Part shown: positions 53,695-62,256 of the stretch, one piece after another
Numbering within the stretch: position 1 is the stretch's first letter
Layout: each line of letters starts with the position of its first letter
Assembly: GCA_965267435.1 (NCBI GenBank)
Contig: OZ253960.1
Span: forward strand, 5,828,001 to 5,892,000
DNA length: 64,000 nucleotides
Source of the DNA: JAWPMT01 sp965267435
GTDB lineage: Bacteria; Bacteroidota; Bacteroidia; Cytophagales; Cyclobacteriaceae
Direction: 5' to 3'
Notes under the pieces: generated by a model
The model's input: the letters and a program-made list of their open reading frames with translations, nothing else
Database searches by the model: none
Told to the model about the DNA's origin: nothing
Translations under genes and position numbers: made by a program

Positions 53695-54792
53695 ATGACT
53701 AAAATCGAGTCATTCCAAAACAGGGTGCTGGGACGAATTGCGCGGCAGACTGCGCTCATACATTTTATCCTCGTTCCACTCTACTTTATAATCCTGGGAT
53801 TTCTGGTGGTTACACTCGGTGACATGCCTTTTTACCAATACCTGGGGTGGCTGGTCATCAACGTGCCCATCAAGCTGGCGCTATTCTATTCTTACTTCTA
53901 CATATTCGTCCCCAACTGGCTGGGAAGGAAAACCTGGCAGTTCGTGGGGCTGAGCCTGCTATTGCTGATTTTGTATCCGCCCCTTAAGTATGGAGTGGAC
54001 AGTGTCTTTGCTTTGGAGTCTCTGCCCACCATCGTTGTCATCACGGATGACGGTGATGCTGATAAATACGAGCATTGGATAGAATTGGCCCGGAGGGCAG
54101 GGACGATACTTGGCTTGATTCCTTTTGCTACTTCCTTAAGAATTACTACCGATTGGTTTATGAGCCAGCGCCGAAAACTTGATCTCGAGCGGCAGCGGCT
54201 ACGAAGTGAGGTGGATCTGCTCCGTAACCAGGTCAATCCGCATTTCTTGTTCAATGTCCTCAACAGCATCGATTCCATGGTGTACAAAGTGTCTCCCGAG
54301 GGATCCGAAGCCATTCACAAACTGTCTGCCATTATGCGGTACATGTTGTATGAAAGCAATGCCCGGACGGTACCCCTGTCAAAGGAAATCGAATACCTGT
54401 CCAGTTATTTTGACCTACAGCGCATGCGAATGAAGCCGGAGGATCAGGTATTTTTCGTCTGCAACTCAGATGTAGGGAGCAAACGTGTGGCGCCGATGCT
54501 TTTTATCGTTTTTGTAGAAAATGCATTTAAGCACGCGACCGTTCGCAATGGCAGACGTGAGATCAGCGTGGAGATCGATATTGAGGAGGATAGACTCCGG
54601 TTCGTCTGTCGCAATTCCTATGATCCGCAATCGACACAGCAGAAAGACAGTGTCGGCGGTATCGGGTTGACGAATGTCGAGAGGAGGCTGCAATTGCTCT
54701 ATGGCGACCGGTATAGCCTCAGTACCAGAAACAATGATCAGTATTACAGCGTGTACCTGATAGTGCATTTGGATGGCATCAAAGACGCATGA
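53695..54792 (+). CDS. LytS-like sensor histidine kinase
   Basis: A 365-residue sensor kinase with four TM helices (~22-40, 50-70, 83-97, 135-150), a short coiled coil 'QRRKLDLERQRLRSEVDLLR', the His_kinase domain with phospho-acceptor His183 in 'NQVNPHFLFNVLNS', and an HATPase_c domain with N-box 'VFVENAFKHA' and G-box 'GGIGLTNVERRLQLLYG'. The start at 53695 is used; the longer frame (53551) adds 48 residues without a membrane segment. The response regulator follows at 34 bp. It is divergent from the DUF5686-like/ABC/M1 operon across 208 bp, so it probably shares regulation with it. Confidence 0.93.
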   Translation: MTKIESFQNRVLGRIARQTALIHFILVPLYFIILGFLVVTLGDMPFYQYLGWLVINVPIKLALFYSYFYIFVPNWLGRKTWQFVGLSLLLLILYPPLKYGVDSVFALESLPTIVVITDDGDADKYEHWIELARRAGTILGLIPFATSLRITTDWFMSQRRKLDLERQRLRSEVDLLRNQVNPHFLFNVLNSIDSMVYKVSPEGSEAIHKLSAIMRYMLYESNARTVPLSKEIEYLSSYFDLQRMRMKPEDQVFFVCNSDVGSKRVAPMLFIVFVENAFKHATVRNGRREISVEIDIEEDRLRFVCRNSYDPQSTQQKDSVGGIGLTNVERRLQLLYGDRYSLSTRNNDQYYSVYLIVHLDGIKDA

Positions 54793-54826
54793 TGATGGAT
54801 AATGACCAATTAAAGGAAACCAACAG

Positions 54827-55546
54827 ATGAAACTAACCTGTGTTGCTGTAGATGATGAGCCCCTGGCGCTCGAAAAAATTGTTGATTATATAGAGCAAGT
54901 ACCCTTTCTTGATCTGCAGGGAAAGTTTGATGATGGCATGGAAGTGCTGTCTTTTCTGCAGGACAACCCAGTCGACCTATTGTTTTTGGACATTCAAATG
55001 CCGCAGCTATTAGGCACCCAGCTGGTCCAGATTTTGAAAAATCGGCCGCAGATCATCTTCACTACTGCCTACAGCGAATACGCGATGGACGGTTATGAAC
55101 TGGACATTACCGATTACCTGCTGAAGCCTATCTCTTTCGGGCGATTTCTCAAAGCCTCGCAGAAGGCGCTGGAGCGCAACTCGTCCACCAAGGGAGCCTC
55201 AAAAGCGCCGGACAAGCAAGCGTCTGCGGATGCCCTCTTCGTGAAAACAGAATTCAAATGGCAGCAGATATCATTGAAGGATATCCGCTACATCGAAGGC
55301 ATGAAAGACTACCTCGCCATTCATACGGCGGACGAAAAGGTGCTGACCCTGATGAGCTTCAATGACCTGCTCAGCAAGCTGCCCTCCGATAAGTTCATTA
55401 GGATCCACAAGTCTTTTGTCGTGGCTTTGGACAAAATAAAGGAGATCGAGAAGGCTCGCGTCATCGTAGACGGAGAGCCACTGCCTATCGGCGAGACCTA
55501 CAAGACGGCCTTCATCAACAAGCTCAAGAGTTCGGGAATGATGTAA
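54827..55546 (+). CDS. LytTR-family response regulator
   Basis: A 239-residue regulator: receiver domain with acidic pocket 'CVAVDDEP' (Asp9/10), phospho-acceptor Asp55 in 'LLFLDIQMPQL', conserved Thr in 'IIFTTAYSEYA' and Lys in 'YLLKPISFGRF'; then a LytTR DNA-binding domain ~140-237 ('IRYIEGMKDYLAIHTADEKV', 'SKLPSDKFIRIHKSFVVALD'). It pairs with the upstream kinase and binds direct repeats in promoters. The 3' end overlaps the convergent ATPase gene by 23 bp (55524-55546). Confidence 0.95.
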   Translation: MKLTCVAVDDEPLALEKIVDYIEQVPFLDLQGKFDDGMEVLSFLQDNPVDLLFLDIQMPQLLGTQLVQILKNRPQIIFTTAYSEYAMDGYELDITDYLLKPISFGRFLKASQKALERNSSTKGASKAPDKQASADALFVKTEFKWQQISLKDIRYIEGMKDYLAIHTADEKVLTLMSFNDLLSKLPSDKFIRIHKSFVVALDKIKEIEKARVIVDGEPLPIGETYKTAFINKLKSSGMM

Positions 55547-56495
55547 TGGATTGGAGTTGGCCGAGGACCTCTCCAATGGACTGGCATTGTGCTTCGCCTA
55601 TCATCCAATGCATTTCGCTACATTCAATCACGATTTCAGAGGTCCCCAATTGATAACCTCCCCTTGCAAGTGCCTGTTCTGTCCAGAAAACCCTGATTTT
55701 GTCACCTGTGACTTGAACTGCCGGCCCCTCGGCCGTCCATTCCAGTCTGTGGTGCACCAGGTCATAGTTGTGGCCTTCAAGAAATAGCATCTTCTCCAAC
55801 TCTCCGTTGAGCACGAGGTCTTCAGGTACACCCTTTTGAGCTTGCTCGCCAAACCCAAACAGCCAAAGCTCATCTGCCAGTTGATTCACCACCTGCACAT
55901 CATGCGTGGAGATCAACACGCCTTTGCCCTGATTCGCGATTTCCCGAAGCAAGCGCATCACTTCGATTTTGTTATTGAGGTCGAGATGTGCAACGGGCTC
56001 ATCGAGAATGATCAGGGGCGTGTCCTGGGCCAGGGCTCTTGCGATCATCACCTTCTGTAGTTGGCCATCACTCAACTCCCCGATGCGACGGTCAGCGATG
56101 TAGTTCGTCTTCGTCAGTTCGATCGCCTGGTCGATGATCTTTCGATCCTCCGCTCCCAGCCAACCGATCCAGTTGGAGTACGGATGACGACCTAGGGCGA
56201 TCAGTTCCCGGGCCGTCAGGTTGCCTGTGGCCGGTGTGGAGGTCAACACCAAGGCGCACTGTTTGGCCAGCTCAGCTCTTGTAAGTTCCCCTAAGGATTT
56301 TCCTGCGATCAACACCTCGCCGGAGAGGGGCTGTATGAGTCCGTTGATGCTCTTGAGGAAGGTAGTTTTCCCAACACCATTCTGTCCCATCAATGCCACT
56401 GTTTGGCCTGCAGAAAGCGACAGGTGGAGGTCCCGCTGCAGTTCTTTTCCTGCCTCGTACCCGATCGTCAGCGCCTTCGTTTCCAGCAGCGTCAT
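55524..56495 (-). CDS. btuD: ABC transporter ATP-binding protein, BtuD/FecE type
   Basis: A 323-residue ATPase of the iron-siderophore/cobalamin class: Walker A 'GQNGVGKTT', Q-loop 'CALVLTSTPATG', 'IGELSDGQLQKVMIARALAQ' signature region (LSDGQ), Walker B 'LIILDEPVAHLD' and H-loop 'VLISTHDVQ'. About 100 extra C-terminal residues follow the ATPase core and are not recognisable. The ATG overlaps the permease stop (ATGA, 56492-56495), so 56495 is preferred to 56537. With the BtuF- and BtuC-like genes upstream it forms an importer, assigned to B12 by proximity to the cobalamin riboswitch; iron siderophore uptake is the alternative. Confidence 0.85.
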   Translation of the reverse strand: MTLLETKALTIGYEAGKELQRDLHLSLSAGQTVALMGQNGVGKTTFLKSINGLIQPLSGEVLIAGKSLGELTRAELAKQCALVLTSTPATGNLTARELIALGRHPYSNWIGWLGAEDRKIIDQAIELTKTNYIADRRIGELSDGQLQKVMIARALAQDTPLIILDEPVAHLDLNNKIEVMRLLREIANQGKGVLISTHDVQVVNQLADELWLFGFGEQAQKGVPEDLVLNGELEKMLFLEGHNYDLVHHRLEWTAEGPAVQVTGDKIRVFWTEQALARGGYQLGTSEIVIECSEMHWMIGEAQCQSIGEVLGQLQSITSFPNS

Positions 56496-57553
56496 CGGAA
56501 GGAGTAGTTCAGGGTGCGTTTGCGAAGCAATACCCAAATGACGAAAGGTGCCCCAAAAAGTGAAGTGATGGCATTCAAGGGCAATATCATATCACTCCCT
56601 GGGACTTGGGAGATAAGGTCAAACGTCAGCATCAGGCATCCGCCAAACAAAATGACAATCGGAGTGAGTAGCAAATGGTTGGAGGTATTGAAGAGCATCC
56701 GCGCCAAATGAGGAACAGCCAGGCCGATGAATGCGATGGGCCCACAAAAGGCGGTAGCTGCCCCCGCCAAAATGCTGGTGTTGATGATGATCAGCAATCG
56801 GGCCTTTCTAAGGTTGAGGCCCATGCTCGCGGCATATTCTTCGCCCAGCAAAAGGGCATTGAGTGTTTTTGACAGAAGCACGGCGGCACTGAGTCCTATG
56901 ATGGATAGCGTAGCCAGTACGAAAAGCTCCTGTCCAGCCACACCACCCAGACTACCAAAACCCCAGATGACATAGGCCTCGATGCGCTCCGCTTTACTGA
57001 AGAATTGGAGAATGCTGACCACTGCGCTGGAAACTGTACCAAACATCAATCCGACAATAAGCAGGCTTACCCCATCTCGTACCCTCACCGAGGCGAGGAG
57101 GACAGTGAGGAGTACCAACAGTGAGCCAGCAGCAGCGGCAAATACCAACGTCCAATTCCTTCCAACACCCAGTAAGTCAATGGACCAACCGAGGTAAACT
57201 CCCGAAAACAAGAGTAGGGCAACGCCCAAACCCGCTCCGGAGCTGATACCCAAGACGAACGGTCCTGCCAGTGGATTGCGAAAGAGTGTCTGCATCTGTA
57301 GGCCACTGACCGCCAAACTCGCACCAACCAATACGGCGGTGATGGCCTTGGGTGCCCGAAAGTTGCTGATGATCAGGTCCCAACTGTCGTTGCCTGTTTC
57401 ACCCTGGGATACGTACGAGACCAGAGACTTCAGAGGGATGTACACAGAGCCGAGTGCAACGTCCAATAGTACCAGCAGCACCAGGGCGATACCCATGAGG
57501 AGCAGCGTCAATGACCATCGTCGGGGGGAAGTACCTATTGACCCTCCACTCAT
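56492..57553 (-). CDS. btuC: FecCD/BtuC-type ABC importer permease
   Basis: A 353-residue permease of the BtuC/FecC family with about ten TM helices. Family landmarks: 'APKAITAVLVGASLAVSGLQ' and 'NPLAGPFVLGISSGAGLG' near residues 55-105, 'LIVGLMFGTVSSAVVSIL', 'LRKARLLIIINTSILAGAAT', 'GPIAFIGLAVPHLARML' and the C-terminal 'ALLRKR'-like tail. It forms a dimer in the inner membrane that takes substrate from the periplasmic binding protein. It overlaps both neighbours by ATGA (57550-57553 and 56492-56495), tight translational coupling of the FCD order. Confidence 0.92.
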   Translation of the reverse strand: MSGGSIGTSPRRWSLTLLLMGIALVLLVLLDVALGSVYIPLKSLVSYVSQGETGNDSWDLIISNFRAPKAITAVLVGASLAVSGLQMQTLFRNPLAGPFVLGISSGAGLGVALLLFSGVYLGWSIDLLGVGRNWTLVFAAAAGSLLVLLTVLLASVRVRDGVSLLIVGLMFGTVSSAVVSILQFFSKAERIEAYVIWGFGSLGGVAGQELFVLATLSIIGLSAAVLLSKTLNALLLGEEYAASMGLNLRKARLLIIINTSILAGAATAFCGPIAFIGLAVPHLARMLFNTSNHLLLTPIVILFGGCLMLTFDLISQVPGSDMILPLNAITSLFGAPFVIWVLLRKRTLNYSFR

Positions 57554-58653
57554 GGCAGTCTGCGGTAGTAATAGAGTTGGTGATGAGGCAGTAGTTCAGG
57601 GTGCAGGATATGGATGAGATCCGCCAGCACCCGATCGGGGCGGGCATATCCCGACTCAAAGTAGTCGTTGCCTCCCGATGAATTGAGGCGTTGGTCGTAA
57701 TTGTAAATCTTGTCATTTCCGTAGGGGGCAAACAATGCATAGCGCTCGTCACCCTCCATCATGGATGACTTGGAATCGTACGATGCCGTCCCGATCCAAA
57801 AGTCTGCACCCCGGGCCTTGTCGAAGACTGATTCGAAGCTCAACTCCAGCCAGTTGGCACTGGGATCATCAGCCCAATAGTACCGGCCGCCTGCATCTTC
57901 GAATAACTTCGCTGCCCAGTTCTGACCACCCGGGAGGAACCACGCACCTCCCTCATAGGGGATCCCTGTGAGTACCGTGGGTCTGTTGGGGATATCCGTG
58001 GCCATGTCCCGTAGTTTATCATATTCCCGCTGTACTTCGTCGAAGAGGGAGTCTGCCAGGTCCCTCTTGTCGAATAGGGCACCAAAGAATTTCACCCATT
58101 CCGCCCGTCCCATGGCGGTTGATTCGAGGTAGTCGGCACAGAGGATCACCGGAATGCCCGCTTGCTCTATTTGGTTCAGCTGCGCTCCATTGGTCCCGAC
58201 GTCGAAAGCGATGACCAGGCCTGGGTTGAGGCCGATCAGTAACTCCAGGTTGAGGCTGACGTCAGAACCCAAATCTGTTACCTGACCTTGTTCCACTCTT
58301 TCAAGTATGGCCTCAGAAGAGATGTAGTTGGTGTTGGGGAAGCCTGCCAGTGTATTGGCTACGCCCAGCATCTCGAGATAGGGCAACATGGTGGTGGATG
58401 TACACACGATCTTTTTTGGTGGTGATGGGATCGGATAAGATCGGTCTTCCGCCCCGGGCCATGGTTCGATGACCCTGATTTCAGTTTCGGTTAGGGCAAA
58501 TCGCTTTGCATGTGATAAGGAGCCTGAGTCTGGGTTGTCAACTCCGCTATTGGGATTTGTCGGTTGACACGATGGCGGAAGGAGTAGTATCAGCGCCAGG
58601 CTTGTCCACGTACAGATAGTATTTTTTAGTCTTTCGATCCTGGAAAGATACAT
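57550..58653 (-). CDS. btuF: ABC substrate-binding lipoprotein, BtuF/FecB type
   Basis: A ~367-residue helical-backbone (type III) binding protein: 'KKIVCTSTTMLPYLEMLGVA' at the first lobe, 'LNLELLIGLNPGLVIAFDVG', the long linking helix, 'PTVLTGIPYEGGAWFLPGGQNWAA' split over the second lobe, and 'RPDRVLADLIHILHPEL' at the end. The N-terminus 'CTWTSLALILLLPPSCQP' is a lipoprotein signal. To include it, the start must be at 58653 or further upstream, which makes the gene overlap the preceding one (58547-59968) by about 107 bp in another frame. It is co-translated with the permease. The ligand is probably cobalamin or a corrinoid. Confidence 0.85.
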   Translation of the reverse strand: MYLSRIERLKNTICTWTSLALILLLPPSCQPTNPNSGVDNPDSGSLSHAKRFALTETEIRVIEPWPGAEDRSYPIPSPPKKIVCTSTTMLPYLEMLGVANTLAGFPNTNYISSEAILERVEQGQVTDLGSDVSLNLELLIGLNPGLVIAFDVGTNGAQLNQIEQAGIPVILCADYLESTAMGRAEWVKFFGALFDKRDLADSLFDEVQREYDKLRDMATDIPNRPTVLTGIPYEGGAWFLPGGQNWAAKLFEDAGGRYYWADDPSANWLELSFESVFDKARGADFWIGTASYDSKSSMMEGDERYALFAPYGNDKIYNYDQRLNSSGGNDYFESGYARPDRVLADLIHILHPELLPHHQLYYYRRLP

Positions 58654-59968
58654 AGTCCAATCCATCATGTTTGAAGGCGTAAACATATCGCGGATTAAAC
58701 TCATTTTCTTCGAAGAAGGCATTTAACCTCGCATCCGACTCTGCCTGGATTTGCCCGGGCAGTAGTTGCAGGTCCTTCGAGAGCTTGGTCTGGAAATAGG
58801 AAGATGCACCTGCATTGCGACCGGCTACGCGGCTGCGGAAAGGATCCGTCAGTGGCTTGATGTCCTCTTCGAAATTGCCTACGGTCATCACGTAGAAACT
58901 GTCGTAGTCGTCGAGGTGCAATCCGATGTTGCCATCGTCAATTGCGCGAATGAAGTCTTTAGGAGTGTTGCGATAGTAGCGGGAGGCGGTATAAATGGTT
59001 TTGCCATCGGCCATGATATTGCTGAAAGGGATCGCCGCCATTTCTTTCTCAAATCGCTCTTTGAACAATGCCTCCGAGCTGTCAACGTGATTGATGTACA
59101 CGAGTATCTCCTCGCCAGAAGATCTTGCGACCAATTCCAGATCGCCGTATCGGAATGAGTTGGAATTGTTGGTCGGGCCGTCCTTCTGGAATCGGCGATA
59201 GTTCACGATGCCTTCAGTATAGTCCTTGTCAATAAGGTCAAGCACGATGTATTCCGTGCCAGAGGAAGTTTCCAGTGTGAGTGTCAGCTCCTCCGACGTG
59301 GGATAGGCTTTGATCTTCTTCGTCGCGAGGGCTAGTCTTGGCTGTTCTCCAGGCACTATGACCCCGATGTCGATATCGTTGGGCAGGCTGATCGTCTTAA
59401 GTGTGGAGTGAAGGTTTTGATATTGAACGATGTTGTATTGGATGCGCTCAATGTTCTTCGGGGTGAGCACCTTGTAGAAGTTGAGGATATTACTCTTTTT
59501 CCGGGCACTCATTAGGTGGAATTCGTCGTCATACACGTAGTGGAATAGGAATTCATCCTTCCTACTCAGATCGATCGGTACCTGGCCCCGACGTATGTTC
59601 TTGTTGCGAAGATTGAATTCTAAGTACCCGACGACTGTCAATCCATAGTTGGCGTAGTAGCCATGAATGATGCCATCCCTGGCAACGAAGGAAAGAGGTT
59701 CCGTCAAGTAGTACTTCTCCTCCTTCATGGTGATGGGGTACGACTTCTGATTTACGAAGTTCATGGTGGAGTCGAGGACGATAATATCGACATTGTCGTA
59801 GGCGACATTCAGCAGGTAGCTTTGAGGCCGTGTCCTATCAACGATATGATAGGTCGCTGCCTTTTTGGCGAGCTTCAACTCCACCTCTAATAGCTGCTCC
59901 TGGGCATGTGATCTTACAAAAATGCAGATCAAGATGAGAGCTAAAAACGATTTGACGTAGGCAGTCAC
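58547..59968 (-). CDS. Exported protein of the B12 uptake operon, unknown
   Basis: A 473-residue protein with a signal peptide ('AYVKSFLALILICIFVRSHA'). The mature sequence has recurrent beta-hairpin patterns ('YLLNVAYDNVDIIVLDSTM', 'VYDDEFHLMSARKKSNIL', 'RYVYAFKHDGLDYVSFQDRK'), which suggest a beta-propeller, but no family I can name. The C-terminus 'DTTPSAIVSTDKSQ' is encoded within the overlap with the binding-protein gene. It is first of the four-gene leftward operon with the btuF, btuC and btuD-like genes, so an accessory role in corrinoid capture is an inference only. It is divergent from btuB. Confidence 0.75.
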   Translation of the reverse strand: MTAYVKSFLALILICIFVRSHAQEQLLEVELKLAKKAATYHIVDRTRPQSYLLNVAYDNVDIIVLDSTMNFVNQKSYPITMKEEKYYLTEPLSFVARDGIIHGYYANYGLTVVGYLEFNLRNKNIRRGQVPIDLSRKDEFLFHYVYDDEFHLMSARKKSNILNFYKVLTPKNIERIQYNIVQYQNLHSTLKTISLPNDIDIGVIVPGEQPRLALATKKIKAYPTSEELTLTLETSSGTEYIVLDLIDKDYTEGIVNYRRFQKDGPTNNSNSFRYGDLELVARSSGEEILVYINHVDSSEALFKERFEKEMAAIPFSNIMADGKTIYTASRYYRNTPKDFIRAIDDGNIGLHLDDYDSFYVMTVGNFEEDIKPLTDPFRSRVAGRNAGASSYFQTKLSKDLQLLPGQIQAESDARLNAFFEENEFNPRYVYAFKHDGLDYVSFQDRKTKKYYLYVDKPGADTTPSAIVSTDKSQ

Positions 59969-60096
59969 CTTGGTATGGAAGAGGGATGGTTTCTAAACAA
60001 AGGTGCGGAAAACATCAATAGGGTGAAAGGATTATTTCGGAAGATTCATCTCCAGTCCGGATAATACCGGCTGGAAAAGGCATAACTTTGACCCAG

Positions 60097-60280
60097 CTGT
60101 GGTTCCGGATTGGTCCTACGATCATCCGGATTAAAAGGGAACTCGGTGCGATTCCGAGGCTGTCCCCGCAACTGTAATTCCCATTCCGTATTATTCGGAA
60201 TGTTTGGCGCCTCATCTTGCCACTGTCGCTTGATTGTGATGGGAAGGCGGTGCCGATGGAAGAGTCAGGAGACCTGCCAT
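60097..60280 (+). ncRNA. Cobalamin riboswitch (B12 element)
   Basis: The AdoCbl-riboswitch core is directly readable: 'AAAAGGGAA', then 'CGGTGCGATTCCG', 'GCTGTCCCCGCAACTGTAA', 'GCCACTG' (60219-60225), a peripheral stem with 'GGGAAGGCGG', and the B12 box GAGTCAGGAGACCTGCC (60262-60278). The 5' paired arm CCGGAT/ATCCGG lies near 60105-60130. It ends about 70 bp before the btuB start. Such elements repress expression when B12 is present. Ends are approximate. Confidence 0.95.
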
Positions 60281-60348
60281 GGCTGATTGTTTTATCTCGT
60301 CCTCGGGTGAAGGTCGAATAAGTCGATTGGTAAATGGCCAGATGTTGC

Positions 60349-62256
60349 ATGAAGCTCATAATCGCCGTGGCGGCGTTTTTGGGCGAAGTGGTTTCCGCGG
60401 TTTCGCAAGAGGCCGACACGGTATTCCTGGGTGAGCTCATCATTCCCGGAATACAGGAGGCAGACTATGCCCAGAGTCAATCGCTGACCCGCCTGACCAT
60501 TGATTCCCTGGGGGGGCAATCACTTACAGACCTCCTTCTATCGCAACTGCCGCTTCAGATCAATCAATACGGAGCCAGGGGGCAATTGGCTTCCATCAAC
60601 CTACGGGGATTAGGACCGTCGAGGACCAGCCTGCTCTGGAACAATATGGAAATCAATTCCTATACCACTGGCCAAAGCGATATGAGCCTTATCAGTGACG
60701 TTGGTCTTGGTAGTGTGACCCTGCTGCGTGGAGGTTCAGCACCGCTTTCCGGGAATGGTGCCCTGGGTGGTACGATATCGATCGAGGGGCCCACGCGGTT
60801 CGGCCGTGGTGTGGAATTGGGGCTCGGTCAATCGGTGGGCAGCTTCGGCCTTTCGAATACAACGATGGCTTTTGGTTTCGGCACCAAGGCGTTCGTCGCG
60901 GGATTACAAGCTAACTATCTGTCGGTTGACAATGACTTCAAATACTCCTTTGAGGGCAGTGAGTTGCGACAAACTAACGCAGCCTACAAAGCATTCAATA
61001 TTGTTCCCTACCTGGGGTGGATCCTTTCTCCCACTTCGACTTTGAAACTCGACCTGTGGTACAGTGAAAATGATAGGCAAGTACAGCCGGGGAAAGGAGA
61101 TATGAATGCCGATGACCACTTGAAGGACCGCAACTGGCGCGGAGTATTGAACTACTTCTATGATAAAGGCGTCCTGAGTTGGGAGAGCCAACTGGGCTTC
61201 ACTCGTGATTGGCAGGTATACAATGAGGGCGATCCGCTGGTAGCCAATCGACTATTTGTGTCGACACAATCAGAAGTAGAAATCGCTAAACAGTGGACCA
61301 CCCGGATTGGGGCGAACGTCAACGCTATAGACGTGCGTTCTGCTGCTCATGAGGAAGATGCCACAGAAATCAGAAATGACTTGTTCGCGTCAGTCGCCTG
61401 GCGACCGTCGCAGCGGTTCAATGTGAAACTGAACTTGCGTCAGCCGATGTCTGAGGGGCAGCTCAAGCCTTTTAGCCCTTCTCTCAGTATGTTTTGGACA
61501 GCTGTCATGAGTGATAACTTCCTGGGGGGTATCACCGCTGAAATTAGCCGCGGCTTTCGACTGCCAACCTTCAATGACAGGTATTGGCGGCCAGGAGGGA
61601 ACCTTGACCTGCTATCGGAGACCAGTCATAACCTGGAAGCAGGTCTAAATGGCCAATGGGAGGGCAACGCGCTAACGTTATCCGGGCAGTTGCAATTCTT
61701 CCGGAATGACGTGGACAATTGGATACTATGGATACCTGGAGGACGTGAGAGGACTGAAGAGGGTGAAGTACTGTCATTTTGGTATCCAGACAATGTACGT
61801 CGCGTACTGGCGCATGGGGCGGAATTTCAGGTTGCAGCCACCTGGAAATTTGGTAGTCACCAATTAGGTGCTGACCATAGGGGATCGTGGACAAGGGCCA
61901 CGAATCAAGAGGCGATGAGCACATTTGATCGCTCCAAAGGGAAGCAGCTTCCCTATACTCCCGAGCACATCCACCTGACCTCTGTGTCTTATCAGTGGCG
62001 AGACCTCAAGTTACAGGTGATCCGGGCCTTTACCTCCAAGCGATTCACGGAGGCCAACAACGAATTACCACCACTGCCGGCATACACACTCTACAACCTG
62101 AGGCTGGCCAATACCTGGCGGCTTGGGGATCTGCAATTAGCAACCATTGCGGCTATTCGCAACCTCACGGACGTGGACTATGAAAGCTTTGAAAATCGGG
62201 CCATGCCCGGAATTAATCTTGAATTCACACTACAAGCACAATATCGACTTCCATGA
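60349..62256 (+). CDS. btuB: TonB-dependent vitamin B12 receptor, BtuB-like
   Basis: A 635-residue outer-membrane receptor (signal peptide 'KLIIAVAAFLGEVVSAVS'). The plug domain spans ~20-150: 'LTDLLLSQLPLQINQYGARG', 'SINLRGLGPSRTSLLWNN' and 'VTLLRGGSAPLSGNGALGGT', and a ~22-strand barrel follows, ending in Phe/Tyr-containing strands ('PGINLEFTLQAQYRLP'). The start at 60349 matches the signal peptide; an ATG at 60334 adds five residues. Control by the B12 riboswitch just upstream and linkage to the BtuFCD-like genes give the substrate: cobalamin or another corrinoid. The stop overlaps the next start (ATGA). Confidence 0.92.
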   Translation: MKLIIAVAAFLGEVVSAVSQEADTVFLGELIIPGIQEADYAQSQSLTRLTIDSLGGQSLTDLLLSQLPLQINQYGARGQLASINLRGLGPSRTSLLWNNMEINSYTTGQSDMSLISDVGLGSVTLLRGGSAPLSGNGALGGTISIEGPTRFGRGVELGLGQSVGSFGLSNTTMAFGFGTKAFVAGLQANYLSVDNDFKYSFEGSELRQTNAAYKAFNIVPYLGWILSPTSTLKLDLWYSENDRQVQPGKGDMNADDHLKDRNWRGVLNYFYDKGVLSWESQLGFTRDWQVYNEGDPLVANRLFVSTQSEVEIAKQWTTRIGANVNAIDVRSAAHEEDATEIRNDLFASVAWRPSQRFNVKLNLRQPMSEGQLKPFSPSLSMFWTAVMSDNFLGGITAEISRGFRLPTFNDRYWRPGGNLDLLSETSHNLEAGLNGQWEGNALTLSGQLQFFRNDVDNWILWIPGGRERTEEGEVLSFWYPDNVRRVLAHGAEFQVAATWKFGSHQLGADHRGSWTRATNQEAMSTFDRSKGKQLPYTPEHIHLTSVSYQWRDLKLQVIRAFTSKRFTEANNELPPLPAYTLYNLRLANTWRLGDLQLATIAAIRNLTDVDYESFENRAMPGINLEFTLQAQYRLP

